11,251 nt of DNA from an uncultured Vogesella sp. GTDB lineage: Bacteria > Pseudomonadota > Gammaproteobacteria > Burkholderiales > Chromobacteriaceae. A program made the translations under genes and the position numbers. A model generated the notes under the pieces. The model searched no databases, had not been told where the DNA came from, and saw nothing but the letters and a program-made list of their open reading frames with translations. Below are positions 1 to 6,268 of the stretch, one piece after another (the stretch's first letter is position 1; each line of letters begins with the position of its first letter). The stretch covers positions 1-11,251 of the forward strand of contig CAMLGD010000100.1 of assembly GCA_946479405.1 (NCBI GenBank), in the 5' to 3' direction.

Positions 1-32
1 TGCGCGACGCGCTGGACCCAAAAGTAAAGTAA
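1..32 (+). CDS. ABC transporter permease, C-terminal end (partial)
   Basis: Only the last codons are in the window; the reading frame gives R-D-A-L-D-P-K-V-K and then TAA at 30-32. The tail R-D-A-L-D-P is typical of the end of OppC/DppC/YejE-type inner-membrane permeases of peptide ABC importers (family knowledge). The gene lies directly upstream of a matching ATPase gene, with 22 bases between its stop and the first possible GTG start, so it is very probably part of the same operon. The stop codon sits inside a short tandem duplication (17-52). The assignment rests on nine residues plus context. Confidence 0.6.
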   Translation, partial: RDALDPKVK

Positions 33-52
33 GCCCGAAAGTAAAGTAGCCC
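17..52. repeat. Short tandem duplication at the permease stop codon
   Basis: Two near-identical units lie head to tail: CCCAAAAGTAAAGTAAG (17-33) and CCCGAAAGTAAAGTAG (34-49), followed by another CCC. The first unit holds the end and TAA stop of the permease; the second is a shifted copy of the same gene end lying in the intergenic gap. It looks like a local slippage duplication of the 3' end. Confidence 0.75.
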
Positions 53-54
53 AG

Positions 55-1818
55 GTGAAGACAGACTCCCAACCAAGCACCCGCCCGGAAAGCGACACCG
101 TGACCACCCTGCCCTCCCCGCCACTGCTCAGCGTGCGCAACCTGCACGTCAGCTTCCGCGACGAGCACGGCCACTGCGTGCCGGCGCTCAAGGGCATCAG
201 CTTCGATATTCCGGCCGGGCGCACCGTGGCGCTGGTCGGCGAATCCGGCTCCGGCAAATCGGTCACCGCCATGGCCATCACCCGGCTGCTGCCGGCACAC
301 GGCTGCCAGATCGATGCCGGCAGCGAGATCCTGTTTGCCGGCCGCAACCTGCTGACCGCCAGCCGCCGCGAGCTGCGCCAGCTGCGTGGCGCCGATATCG
401 CCATGGTGTTCCAGGACCCGATGACTTCGCTCAACCCGGTGTACAGCGTGGGCGAACAGATCATCGAAACGCTGATGCTGCATACCAGGGTTGGCCGCAA
501 GGCGGCACACCAGCGTGCAGTGGCGCTGCTGAAGGAAGTCGGCCTGCCGACACCGGACCTCAAGATGCGCAGCTACCCGCACCAGCTGTCCGGCGGCCAG
601 CAGCAGCGGGTGATGATCGCCATGGCCATCGCCTGCGAACCGAAGCTGCTGATCGCCGACGAGCCGACCACCGCGCTGGATGTCACCATCCAGCAGCAGA
701 TCCTGCAGCTGCTGGCCAGCCTGCAGAAAAAGCACGGCATGGCGGTGCTGTTCATCAGCCACGATCTGGAACTGGTCGGCCAGTTCGCCGACGAGGTGGT
801 GGTGATGCACCACGGCAGCATCCGTGAACACGCGCCGGTGCAGCAGATTTTCGAGGCGCCGCAGGACGTGTACACCAAGGCGCTGCTGTGCTGCCGGCCG
901 CACCTGGCGCGCCGCCCGGCACGGCTGCCGGTGATCAAGGATTTCCTCGGCGAAGCCGGCTACAGCGAGCCGCCGCAGCGCCAGCGCGGCTACCTGCCGG
1001 ACGACGAGGTGATTCTGGAAGTACAGAATCTGAGCGTGGAATACCACAGCCGCCACGGCTGGTTCGGCAAGCAGCACTGCTGCAACGCGGTACAGGAGGT
1101 GTCATTCCGGCTGATGCGCGGCCGCACGCTGGGCATCGTCGGCGAATCCGGCTCCGGCAAGACCACGCTGGGCCTGACGCTGATGCGGCTGCAGGCCGCC
1201 AGCGCCGGGAGCGTGCTGTTTGCCGGCCACGACATGCTGGCGATGTCGCCGCGCCAGCTGTGCGACTACAAGCGCCGCATCCAGATCGTGTTCCAGAACC
1301 CGTATGCCTCGCTCAACCCGCGCTTCAGCGTGGCACAGATCCTTACCGAGCCGATGCTGCTGCACGGCATCGGCCGCGACCACGCCGAGCGCTTGCAGCT
1401 GGCCGGCAACTGGCTGGAGCGGGTCGGCCTCAGCCACCAGGCGCTGGGCAAGTATCCGCACGAGTTTTCCGGCGGCCAGCGCCAGCGCATTGCCATTGCC
1501 CGCTGCCTGACCATGCACCCGGACATCCTGATCTGCGACGAATCAGTGTCGGCGCTGGACGTGTCGGTGCAGGCGCAGGTGCTCAACCTGCTGCAGGAAT
1601 TACAGGACGAGCTGGGGCTGTCCTACCTGTTCATCTCGCACGATCTGGCGGTGGTGAAGCATCTGTCGGACCAGGTGCTGGTGATGCAGCACGGCCGCTG
1701 CGTGGAACAGGGCGATGCGGACACGCTGTACGCCAAACCACAACACCCGTACACCCGCCAGCTGCTGGAGGCGATTCCGCAAGGTTGGCCGCACAGCTTC
1801 AAGCCGCAGGTGGCGTAA
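55..1818 (+). CDS. Fused dipeptide/oligopeptide ABC importer ATPase (DppD-DppF type)
   Basis: This cytoplasmic ATPase has two nucleotide-binding domains and powers uptake of peptides (or a similar solute) through inner-membrane permeases. Domain 1 has Walker A G-E-S-G-S-G-K-S at 62-69, signature L-S-G-G-Q at 178-182 and Walker B with Asp202-Glu203. Domain 2 has Walker A at 363-370, signature F-S-G-G-Q at 471-475 and Walker B with Asp495-Glu496. Each domain ends with the Y-T-K-A-L / Y-T-R-Q-L region typical of OppD/DppF proteins. The length of 587 residues fits GsiA/YejF-like fusions; the substrate cannot be read from the sequence. The start is uncertain: the GTG at 55 has no clear ribosome site, while an in-frame GTG at 100 has GGAAAG at 87-92. 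A 23-base stretch covering Walker A is identical in both halves (235-257 and 1138-1160). The 3' end overlaps the convergent LysR gene by 20 bases. Confidence 0.93.
   Translation: MKTDSQPSTRPESDTVTTLPSPPLLSVRNLHVSFRDEHGHCVPALKGISFDIPAGRTVALVGESGSGKSVTAMAITRLLPAHGCQIDAGSEILFAGRNLLTASRRELRQLRGADIAMVFQDPMTSLNPVYSVGEQIIETLMLHTRVGRKAAHQRAVALLKEVGLPTPDLKMRSYPHQLSGGQQQRVMIAMAIACEPKLLIADEPTTALDVTIQQQILQLLASLQKKHGMAVLFISHDLELVGQFADEVVVMHHGSIREHAPVQQIFEAPQDVYTKALLCCRPHLARRPARLPVIKDFLGEAGYSEPPQRQRGYLPDDEVILEVQNLSVEYHSRHGWFGKQHCCNAVQEVSFRLMRGRTLGIVGESGSGKTTLGLTLMRLQAASAGSVLFAGHDMLAMSPRQLCDYKRRIQIVFQNPYASLNPRFSVAQILTEPMLLHGIGRDHAERLQLAGNWLERVGLSHQALGKYPHEFSGGQRQRIAIARCLTMHPDILICDESVSALDVSVQAQVLNLLQELQDELGLSYLFISHDLAVVKHLSDQVLVMQHGRCVEQGDADTLYAKPQHPYTRQLLEAIPQGWPHSFKPQVA
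489..499 (+). repeat. Iterated 11-mer GGTTGGCCGCA, copy 1
   Basis: Exact copy inside the fused ATPase gene, read there as V-G-R. Confidence 0.8.
1783..1793 (+). repeat. Iterated 11-mer GGTTGGCCGCA, copy 2
   Basis: Exact copy with the AA 5' extension (1781-1793), near the end of the ATPase gene, read as G-W-P. Confidence 0.8.
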
Positions 1819-2665
1819 CCAGCACCTGCAGCAGCCAGGCGGCGGCCGGCCCCAGCGGCTGGCGCCGCGACCACACCGCATCGATGCGCTGCCGCCGTGG
1901 CCAACCCGGCAGTGCCAGCCGCTGCAGCGCGCTGCCGTAGCGTTCCACCAGCCAGTGCGGCAGCTCGGCCCAGCCAAAGCCGTGCAGCGCCATTTCCATC
2001 AGCAGCAGGTAGCTGGGCGCCGACCAGCACTGCCCGCCGCTGTCCGGCTGCGGCGTATCCTGGTAGGTGCGCAGCCGCAGCTCGCGCCAGCCGCGCAGCG
2101 CTGCCTCGTCCAGCATGGCCTGCTGCGCCAGCGGGTGGCCGGCCGCCACGTACAGCGAGGTTTCCGCCGGCCGCGCCAGCGCCTGGTGCGCCAGATCGGC
2201 GCTGTAATCCGGCTGCGCGGTGAGCATGCCCAGGTGCGCGCGCCCGCTCTGTACCAACGCCAGCACATCGTCCAGCTCGCCTACCAGGCACTCCAGCTCC
2301 ACCCGCGGGAAGCGCTGCGCGAAGCTGCCCAGCACCGCCTCGAAATCGCCGGTGTGGAAGGTATCGGACAGCACGATGGTCAGCCGCGGCTCCTGCCCCG
2401 CGGCCAGCAGCTGCGCCTGCTGCCGCAGGCTGTCCTGTGTCGCCAGCGTCTGCCGCGCATACGGCAGCAGCCGCTGCCCGGCAGCGGTCAGCTGCGGCTG
2501 GCGGCCACTGCGCTGGAACAGCTGCACCCCCAGATCGATCTCCAGGTTGGCGATGGTTTCGCTGATGGTGGACTGGCGCTTGCCCAGGCTGCGCGCGGCG
2601 GCGGAAAACGAGCCCTGCTCCGCCGCCAGCACGAAGGCGATCAAGGCATCATTGGCAATCGACAT
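1799..2665 (-). CDS. LysR-family transcriptional regulator, AceR-like by context
   Basis: This 288-residue protein has the LysR layout. The N-terminal winged helix-turn-helix covers about residues 4-62 (F-S-A-A-A-R-S-L-G ... Q-S-T-I-S-E-T-I-A-N-L-E). The remainder is a periplasmic-binding-protein-like effector domain. The family binds DNA as tetramers and responds to small ligands. The gene is divergent from a PACE efflux gene with 88 bases between start codons. In Acinetobacter the LysR protein AceR activates the PACE gene aceI in response to chlorhexidine (established for that pair), so control of the neighbouring pump is the natural inference. The ATG at 2663-2665 has GGAG about 8 bases upstream; that site lies inside a perfect dyad (2665-2681). 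The 3' end overlaps the convergent ATPase gene. The inducing ligand is unknown. Confidence 0.9.
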   Translation of the reverse strand: MSIANDALIAFVLAAEQGSFSAAARSLGKRQSTISETIANLEIDLGVQLFQRSGRQPQLTAAGQRLLPYARQTLATQDSLRQQAQLLAAGQEPRLTIVLSDTFHTGDFEAVLGSFAQRFPRVELECLVGELDDVLALVQSGRAHLGMLTAQPDYSADLAHQALARPAETSLYVAAGHPLAQQAMLDEAALRGWRELRLRTYQDTPQPDSGGQCWSAPSYLLLMEMALHGFGWAELPHWLVERYGSALQRLALPGWPRRQRIDAVWSRRQPLGPAAAWLLQVLVTPPAA

Positions 2666-2681
2666 ATCGGTTACTCCGATA
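2665..2681. promoter_or_regulatory. LysR-type operator dyad over the regulator's own translation start
   Basis: TATCGGTTACTCCGATA is a perfect dyad with 6-base arms (2665-2670, 2676-2681) and a 5-base centre. It fits the classical LysR recognition form ATC-N9-GAT (T-N11-A). It sits immediately upstream of the minus-strand LysR ATG and includes that gene's GGAG ribosome site. A second small dyad, TAACTGTTA (2687-2695), follows in the AT-rich gap and could be part of the activation site. The expected role is autoregulation and control of the divergent efflux gene. The match is seen; binding is inferred. Confidence 0.6.
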
Positions 2682-2740
2682 GAACCTAACTGTTATCTAC
2701 GCAAAAAACCTATCACACTGCCACGCATCCCGATACCACA

Positions 2741-2751
2741 GGTTGGCCGCA
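2741..2751 (+). repeat. Iterated 11-mer GGTTGGCCGCA, copy 3
   Basis: Exact copy and the only non-coding one. It ends 2 bases before the PACE ATG, where a ribosome site would be expected. Confidence 0.8.
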
Positions 2752-2753
2752 CC

Positions 2754-3200
2754 ATGCATAGCGACGACAAGACCCTGCGCGAGCGCATTTTCCACGCCGT
2801 GCTGTACGAAGCCTGCGCCATGGCGCTGCTGGTGCCGCTGGGCAGCTGGCTGGCCAGTGCCGACATGGGCCACATCGGCGTGCTGGGGCTGATGATGTCC
2901 ACCATCGCCATGCTGTGGAACATGCTGTTCAACGCGCTGTTCGAGCGGCTGGAGCGCCGCTATGGCTGGCGGCGCACGCCGGCGGTGCGCAGCCTGCACG
3001 CCATCGGCTTCGAAGGCGGCATGCTGCTGCTGACCATCCCGGTGGTGGCATGGTGGCTGGACTGCAGCCTGTGGCAGGCGCTGGTGCTGGACATCGGCGT
3101 GCTGCTGTTCTTCCTGCCCTACACCTATGTGTTCAACTGGAGCTACGACCACGCCCGCGCCCGGCTGCAGGCGCGGCGCACGCTGGGGCAGACCGGCTGA
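2754..3200 (+). CDS. PACE-family (AceI-like) multidrug/biocide efflux transporter
   Basis: This 148-residue protein has four predicted membrane helices (about 12-34, 40-62, 84-104, 107-129), arranged as two bacterial transmembrane pair units. Family landmarks are visible: the membrane glutamate Glu19 in H-A-V-L-Y-E (equivalent to the proton-coupling Glu15 of AceI), W-N at 55-56, R-T-P-A-V-R-S-L-H-A-I-G-F-E-G-G at 74-89, and Y-D-H at 131-133. PACE proteins are inner-membrane proton antiporters that export chlorhexidine and other biocides, and in some cases short diamines such as cadaverine and putrescine (established knowledge). The ATG at 2754 is chosen because later ATGs would remove Glu19. 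No good ribosome site precedes it; a copy of the iterated 11-mer (2741-2751) occupies that place. Divergent from the LysR gene at 1799-2665, its likely regulator. Confidence 0.93.
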   Translation: MHSDDKTLRERIFHAVLYEACAMALLVPLGSWLASADMGHIGVLGLMMSTIAMLWNMLFNALFERLERRYGWRRTPAVRSLHAIGFEGGMLLLTIPVVAWWLDCSLWQALVLDIGVLLFFLPYTYVFNWSYDHARARLQARRTLGQTG

Positions 3201-3240
3201 ACACCAGCCACGCTTCACGTCGCGCGCGAACGCATCGCGC

Positions 3241-3264
3241 GGCAGCCTCTACGTGTCGGCTGCC
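3241..3264 (+). terminator. Possible hairpin terminator after the PACE gene
   Basis: GGCAGCC (3241-3247) and GGCTGCC (3258-3264) form a perfect 7-bp stem with a 10-base loop, about 40 bases after the PACE stop. No T-tract follows (TAAACATGG), so intrinsic termination would be weak. A competing CGCGCG/CGCGCG hairpin (3223-3241) overlaps it. Confidence 0.35.
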
Positions 3265-3341
3265 TAAACATGGATGGGAGCCGTCTGCCCAGCAGGCGCA
3301 CCACATGGGCCTTTGCGCCCTTGCACAGAAAGGCAGCCATC

Positions 3342-4430
3342 ATGCGCGCGACCTTCGCTTCCCTGACCCTCTGCACCGCCGTGGCGCTTCCAGCCGCCAC
3401 TGCGGCCAACCTCAACTTCTATGCCTGGGCCGACTACCTGGCCCCGGGCACCGTGCCCGCCTTCCAGCGCAGCAGTGGCATCCAGCTGCGCTATGACAGC
3501 TTCGACAGCAACGAGGTGTTGCAGAGCAAGCTGCTGACCGGCCGCTCCGGTTACGACCTGGTGGTGCCGTCCAACACCTTTCTGGCGCGGCAGATTCCCG
3601 CCGGCGTGTACCAGCCGCTGGACAAGCGGCGGCTGCCGCACTGGTCCGGGCTGGACCCGGCCATCCTGCAGCTGATGCAGCGCGCCGACCCCGGCAACCG
3701 CTACGCGGTGCCGCTGTTCTGGGGCATCAACACGCTGGGCATCAATGAGGCGCGGGTTAGCAAGGCGCTGGGGGGCCCGCTGCCGGCGCGGCAGTGGGCG
3801 CTGCTGTTCCAGCCGGACATCGTGGCGCGGCTGAAGGGCTGCGGCGTCAGCCTGCTGGAGTCGCCGAACGAGGTGTTTGCCGCGGCACTGCACTACCTGG
3901 GCAAATCGCCCGCCAGCCAGCAGCCGGCCGACTACCAGGCGGCCGCGGCGCTGCTGCAGCGCATCCGCCCCTACATCACCCGCTTTTCTTCCTCCGGCTA
4001 TATGGATGAAATGGCACGCGGCGAGCTGTGCCTGGCGCTAGGCTATGGCGGCGATCTGAACATCGCCCGCCGCCGCGCCGAGGCGGCGAAGAACGGCGTG
4101 CGCCTCCGCGCGCTGGTGCCGGCAGAAGGCATCGGCGTGTGGGTGGACAGCTTTGCCGTGCCCAGGGATGCGGCCAACGTCGACGCCGCCTACCGCTTCA
4201 TCGACTACAACCTGCAACCGCGGGTGGCGGCGGCGAATGGCGATTTCGTCACCTATGCGCCGGCGGTGCTGGCGGCGCGGCCGCTGATGGCGGCGGAGCA
4301 CCGCGGCAACCCGTCGATCTTCCCCGGCGCGGCGGAGCTGAAAAACAGCTATGTGCTGACACCGCTGCCGCCACCATTGCAGCGGCTGGTCACCCGGCTG
4401 TGGCAGGACTTCAAGACCCGCAATTACTGA
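3342..4430 (+). CDS. Polyamine-binding periplasmic protein, PotF/PotD family (orphan)
   Basis: This 362-residue protein has an N-terminal signal peptide (R3, hydrophobic 5-17, cleavage near A-A-T-A-A at about 18-22). It binds putrescine or spermidine in the periplasm and hands it to an ABC permease. It matches PotF over its full length: W-A-D-Y at 29-32, F-D-S-N-E-V-L at 54-60, Y-D-L-V-V-P-S at 71-77, P-N-E-V-F-A at 175-180, Y-G-G-D at 235-238, D-S-F-A-V-P at 269-274 and a pocket tyrosine at 305. Against E. coli PotF recalled from memory, the acidic ligands (Asp31, Glu177, Asp238, Asp269) are kept. Two pocket aromatics are exchanged (Trp to Tyr235, Phe to Trp267). The ATG at 3342 follows AGAAAGG; a longer reading frame from 3270 would place residues before the signal peptide and is rejected. 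No potGHI genes adjoin it, so it must work with a transporter encoded elsewhere or act as a sensor. Confidence 0.92.
   Translation: MRATFASLTLCTAVALPAATAANLNFYAWADYLAPGTVPAFQRSSGIQLRYDSFDSNEVLQSKLLTGRSGYDLVVPSNTFLARQIPAGVYQPLDKRRLPHWSGLDPAILQLMQRADPGNRYAVPLFWGINTLGINEARVSKALGGPLPARQWALLFQPDIVARLKGCGVSLLESPNEVFAAALHYLGKSPASQQPADYQAAAALLQRIRPYITRFSSSGYMDEMARGELCLALGYGGDLNIARRRAEAAKNGVRLRALVPAEGIGVWVDSFAVPRDAANVDAAYRFIDYNLQPRVAAANGDFVTYAPAVLAARPLMAAEHRGNPSIFPGAAELKNSYVLTPLPPPLQRLVTRLWQDFKTRNY
3401..3411 (-). repeat. Iterated 11-mer GGTTGGCCGCA, copy 4
   Basis: Exact copy on the minus strand at the signal-peptide junction of the PotF-type gene (plus strand reads A-A-N). Confidence 0.8.
4169..4179 (-). 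repeat. Near copy of the iterated 11-mer (10/11)
   Basis: CGTTGGCCGCA on the minus strand in the PotF-type gene (plus reading A-A-N-V); the first base differs. Confidence 0.45.
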
Positions 4431-4439
4431 CTGGCCACC

Positions 4440-4470
4440 GCCGGCATTACGGCAGCAGCCGGATGCCGGC
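4440..4470. repeat. Inverted repeat between convergent genes
   Basis: GCCGGCAT (4440-4447) and ATGCCGGC (4463-4470) are perfect 8-base arms around a 15-base loop. The repeat covers the 16-base gap after the PotF-type gene and the last codons of the convergent hypothetical gene. It could serve as a two-way transcription end, but neither strand shows a T-tract. Confidence 0.35.
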
Positions 4471-4971
4471 AAAGCCCAGGTGATGCGTCAGCTCGCGCAC
4501 GATCAGCAAGCTGGCGGCAAATTCGGCATCCACCGGCAGCCCTTCCATCGCCGCCGGTCGTCCCTGCACCACCTCGGCAAAGCGACCGAAGGTGTACTCC
4601 AGCTGTTCGGTGGACAGCCACAATTCCCCGTCACCGCTGACGCCGGCATGCGCGGCCAGCGCACGCACGCCGGCATCGGCGCTGTACAGCTGGCTGTCGG
4701 CGGCCAAGGTTGGCCGCACCGGCGCCAGGGCGTCTTCCACCAGCATGATGGCGTGTTCCATTTCCAGCGCCGTCGGTGGCGCGTGGCGGAACAGGCTGGC
4801 GCCAAGCTGGGTGCCCAGCGGCAGCAGCGTGCTGCTCACCGGTTCCGCACCGCTGCCACTGGCAAAGCCGCAATGTGTAGCGGCCAGCTGCAGCACGGTA
4901 ATACTGCCGGCCGGCTGCAGCGTGCGGGCGCGCCGATATAGCTGGCGCAGGCTGTGTTCAACATCGCTCAT
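4447..4971 (-). CDS. Hypothetical protein, 174 residues
   Basis: I do not recognise this family. The frame is convincingly coding: the ATG at 4969-4971 has GGAG 7 bases upstream, the gene starts 30 bases after the LysR stop (same strand, probable operon), and its composition matches the neighbours. There is no signal peptide and no membrane helix. The N-terminal third (1-60) is Ala/Ser/Leu-rich. Residues 66-91 hold an acidic helix-like stretch (T-A-L-E-M-E-H-A-I-M-L-V-E-D-A-L), and residues 117-174 form a second helical region ending R-E-L-T-H-H-L-G-F-A-G-I. It is probably a soluble, mostly helical cytoplasmic protein. The iterated 11-mer occurs in its middle as a perfect palindrome (4700-4717). 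Function unknown; the adjacent LysR gene may control it. Confidence 0.8.
   Translation of the reverse strand: MSDVEHSLRQLYRRARTLQPAGSITVLQLAATHCGFASGSGAEPVSSTLLPLGTQLGASLFRHAPPTALEMEHAIMLVEDALAPVRPTLAADSQLYSADAGVRALAAHAGVSGDGELWLSTEQLEYTFGRFAEVVQGRPAAMEGLPVDAEFAASLLIVRELTHHLGFAGIRLLP
4708..4718 (+). repeat. Iterated 11-mer GGTTGGCCGCA, copy 5 (palindromic)
   Basis: Exact copy with the AA extension, inside the hypothetical gene (minus-strand reading R-P-T-L-A-A). Flanking bases make a perfect dyad GCGGCCAA-GG-TTGGCCGC (4700-4717). Confidence 0.8.
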
Positions 4972-5001
4972 GGGGAGTCTCCGGGTTGTACATCAACGCG
5001 C

Positions 5002-5910
5002 TCAGGCCTCTTCGCCGGCAAACAGCGGGTGGCCGGCGGTGAAGTCGATCAGGTAATCCAGCAGCGCGCGCACCCGCGCCGGCAGGTGGCGCTGCTGCGG
5101 CCACACCGCGTAGATATCGCGCGCATCGCCGCGCCAGTCCGGCAGCGCGCGCTGCAGGCGGCCATCCGCCAGTGCGCGGTAGGCCTGGCTGAGCGGGCAA
5201 TACAGGATGCCCAGCCCGGCGCAGGCCATGTCCACCGCCAGCTGGATCTCGTTTACCCGCAGCCGGGCAGTGGGCGGCGGCGGCAGATTCAGCCACTCGC
5301 CGCTACTGCGGTGCTGCAGCCGCCACTCCATCAGCGGCTCGGCCAGCAGCAGCGCGTGCTGCGCCAGCTCATGCGGGTGCTGCGGCCAACCATGCTGCTG
5401 CAGATAGGCCGGGGCCGCCACCAGCACGGTGGGCGCGCGCCCCAGCAGCCGCTGGTTGAGCTGCGAATCCGGCAGCGGCCCGACGCGTACCGCCAGATCG
5501 GCACCGCTGCCGATCAGGTCTTCGCGCTGGTTGCTCAGCTGCAACTCCAGGTTGATCTGCGGATACGCCGCCATGAAGCCGGCCCACGCCGGCTGCAGCA
5601 CGCCGGTGGCCAGCGTCACCGGCGCCAGCACCCGCACCGTGCCGGCGACGTGGTTGATGGCACTGTCCAGCGCCTCGGTGGCCTGCCGCAGCGAGTCCAG
5701 CAGCGGCCGGCAGCGCTCGTAGTACTGCCAGCCCTCGCTGCTGGGCACCAGCCGCCGCGCACTGCGGTGCAGCAGACGGCAGCCCAGCTGCTGCTCCAGC
5801 CGTTGCAGCCGCCGGGTCAGCGTGGCCGGCGGCATGCCGGCCCGCCCCGCCGCCGCGTTCAGGCTGCCGCTTTCCACGATGCAGATGAACAGCGCCAGAT
5901 CGTCCAGCAT
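5002..5910 (-). CDS. LysR-family transcriptional regulator (CrgA-like subgroup)
   Basis: This 302-residue protein has an N-terminal winged helix-turn-helix (about 2-60: S-L-N-A-A-A-G-R-A-G-M-P-P-A-T-L-T-R-R-L-Q-R-L-E). The L-L-H-R-S-A-R-R-L-V-P-S-S-E-G turn is typical of the large CrgA/DsdC-like LysR subgroup. An effector domain follows (about 90-290). The ATG at 5908-5910 is preceded by AGGA on the minus strand. It is divergent from the DUF2798/carboxymuconolactone decarboxylase pair across 97 bases that hold a LysR-like T-N11-A site. Downstream, 30 bases on, is the unknown 174-residue gene. LysR genes next to small oxidoreductase or decarboxylase-like genes usually respond to electrophiles or redox stress, but the ligand here cannot be read. 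Confidence 0.9.
   Translation of the reverse strand: MLDDLALFICIVESGSLNAAAGRAGMPPATLTRRLQRLEQQLGCRLLHRSARRLVPSSEGWQYYERCRPLLDSLRQATEALDSAINHVAGTVRVLAPVTLATGVLQPAWAGFMAAYPQINLELQLSNQREDLIGSGADLAVRVGPLPDSQLNQRLLGRAPTVLVAAPAYLQQHGWPQHPHELAQHALLLAEPLMEWRLQHRSSGEWLNLPPPPTARLRVNEIQLAVDMACAGLGILYCPLSQAYRALADGRLQRALPDWRGDARDIYAVWPQQRHLPARVRALLDYLIDFTAGHPLFAGEEA
5381..5391 (-). repeat. Iterated 11-mer GGTTGGCCGCA, copy 6
   Basis: Exact minus-strand copy in the second LysR gene, read as G-W-P. Confidence 0.8.
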
Positions 5911-5925
5911 GATTCCATTCCTGCA

Positions 5926-5942
5926 ATTTGATATTGAAATAT
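5926..5942. promoter_or_regulatory. Candidate LysR site and promoter region
   Basis: In the AT-rich divergent gap, ATTTGATATTGAAAT (5926-5940) has ATTT/AAAT arms and fits T-N11-A (T5927, A5939). A second overlapping dyad, ATATT-GA-AATAT, lies at 5931-5942. A weak -35-like TTGAAA (5934-5939) with CATAAA (5955-5960, short 15-base spacer) could serve the plus-strand operon. Binding and promoter use are inferred. Confidence 0.4.
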
Positions 5943-6007
5943 TAGCTCTATTTGCATAAAGCGCGGTTGATTAAGCTGCTGCCATTGTTACTAGAGGAGC
6001 CACCGCC

Positions 6008-6250
6008 ATGCCCGCCACCTTGCGCCTGCGCCTGATGTTTGCACTGCTGATGTCCTGCCTGATGTCGCTGCTGATGACTGCCTGGGTCACCTGGCTCAAC
6101 CTTGGCGCCGGCCCGGCCTACCTGGCGCACTGGGGCAAGGCGTTTCTAGCCGCCTGGCCGGCAGCCTTCACCGTGGTGGTGCTGCTGGCGCCGGCGGTGC
6201 AAAGGCTGAGTCTGAAACTGGTGGGCGCCCTGCCCGCCGCCCGCGTGTAA
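6008..6250 (+). CDS. DUF2798 family small membrane protein
   Basis: This 80-residue protein has two predicted membrane helices (about 8-30 and 43-66) joined by a short loop, as in the DUF2798 family. The family features are the F-x-M-S-x-x-M-S-L-x-M-T-x-x-V-T-x-x-N-x-G pattern in helix 1 and K-A-F-L-A-A-W-P-A-A-F before helix 2. The biochemical role of the family is not known; it resides in the inner membrane. The start is clear: AGAGGAG at 5993-5999, 8 bases before the ATG. It is the first gene of a two-gene operon with the carboxymuconolactone decarboxylase-like gene, 18 bases downstream, and is divergent from a LysR regulator. Confidence 0.8.
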   Translation: MPATLRLRLMFALLMSCLMSLLMTAWVTWLNLGAGPAYLAHWGKAFLAAWPAAFTVVVLLAPAVQRLSLKLVGALPAARV

Positions 6251-6268
6251 ACCCGAAGGAGAATCGCC

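Noticed and set aside
1102..1518. Long open frames opposite or shifted to the ATPase gene and similar ones across the window
   Set aside because: They are typical of high-GC codon use, show Arg/Ala/Pro-rich low-complexity translations and lie fully within well-identified genes.
1894..1904. CGTGGCCAACC as a further copy of the iterated word
   Set aside because: It has two mismatches, one of them inside the TTGGCCGC core.
2220..2753. Long N-terminal extension of the PACE reading frame
   Set aside because: It runs antisense through the LysR gene, and the family N-terminus starts at 2754.
3280..3287. GCCGTCTG, the core of the classical Neisseria DUS, here and again at 9803-9810
   Set aside because: Two copies of this 8-mer are close to chance expectation (about one) in 22.5 kb of both strands, and neither extends to GCCGTCTGAA.
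3270..3341. Earlier ATG for the PotF-type protein
   Set aside because: It would put 24 residues in front of a clear signal peptide; the ATG at 3342 has a better ribosome site.
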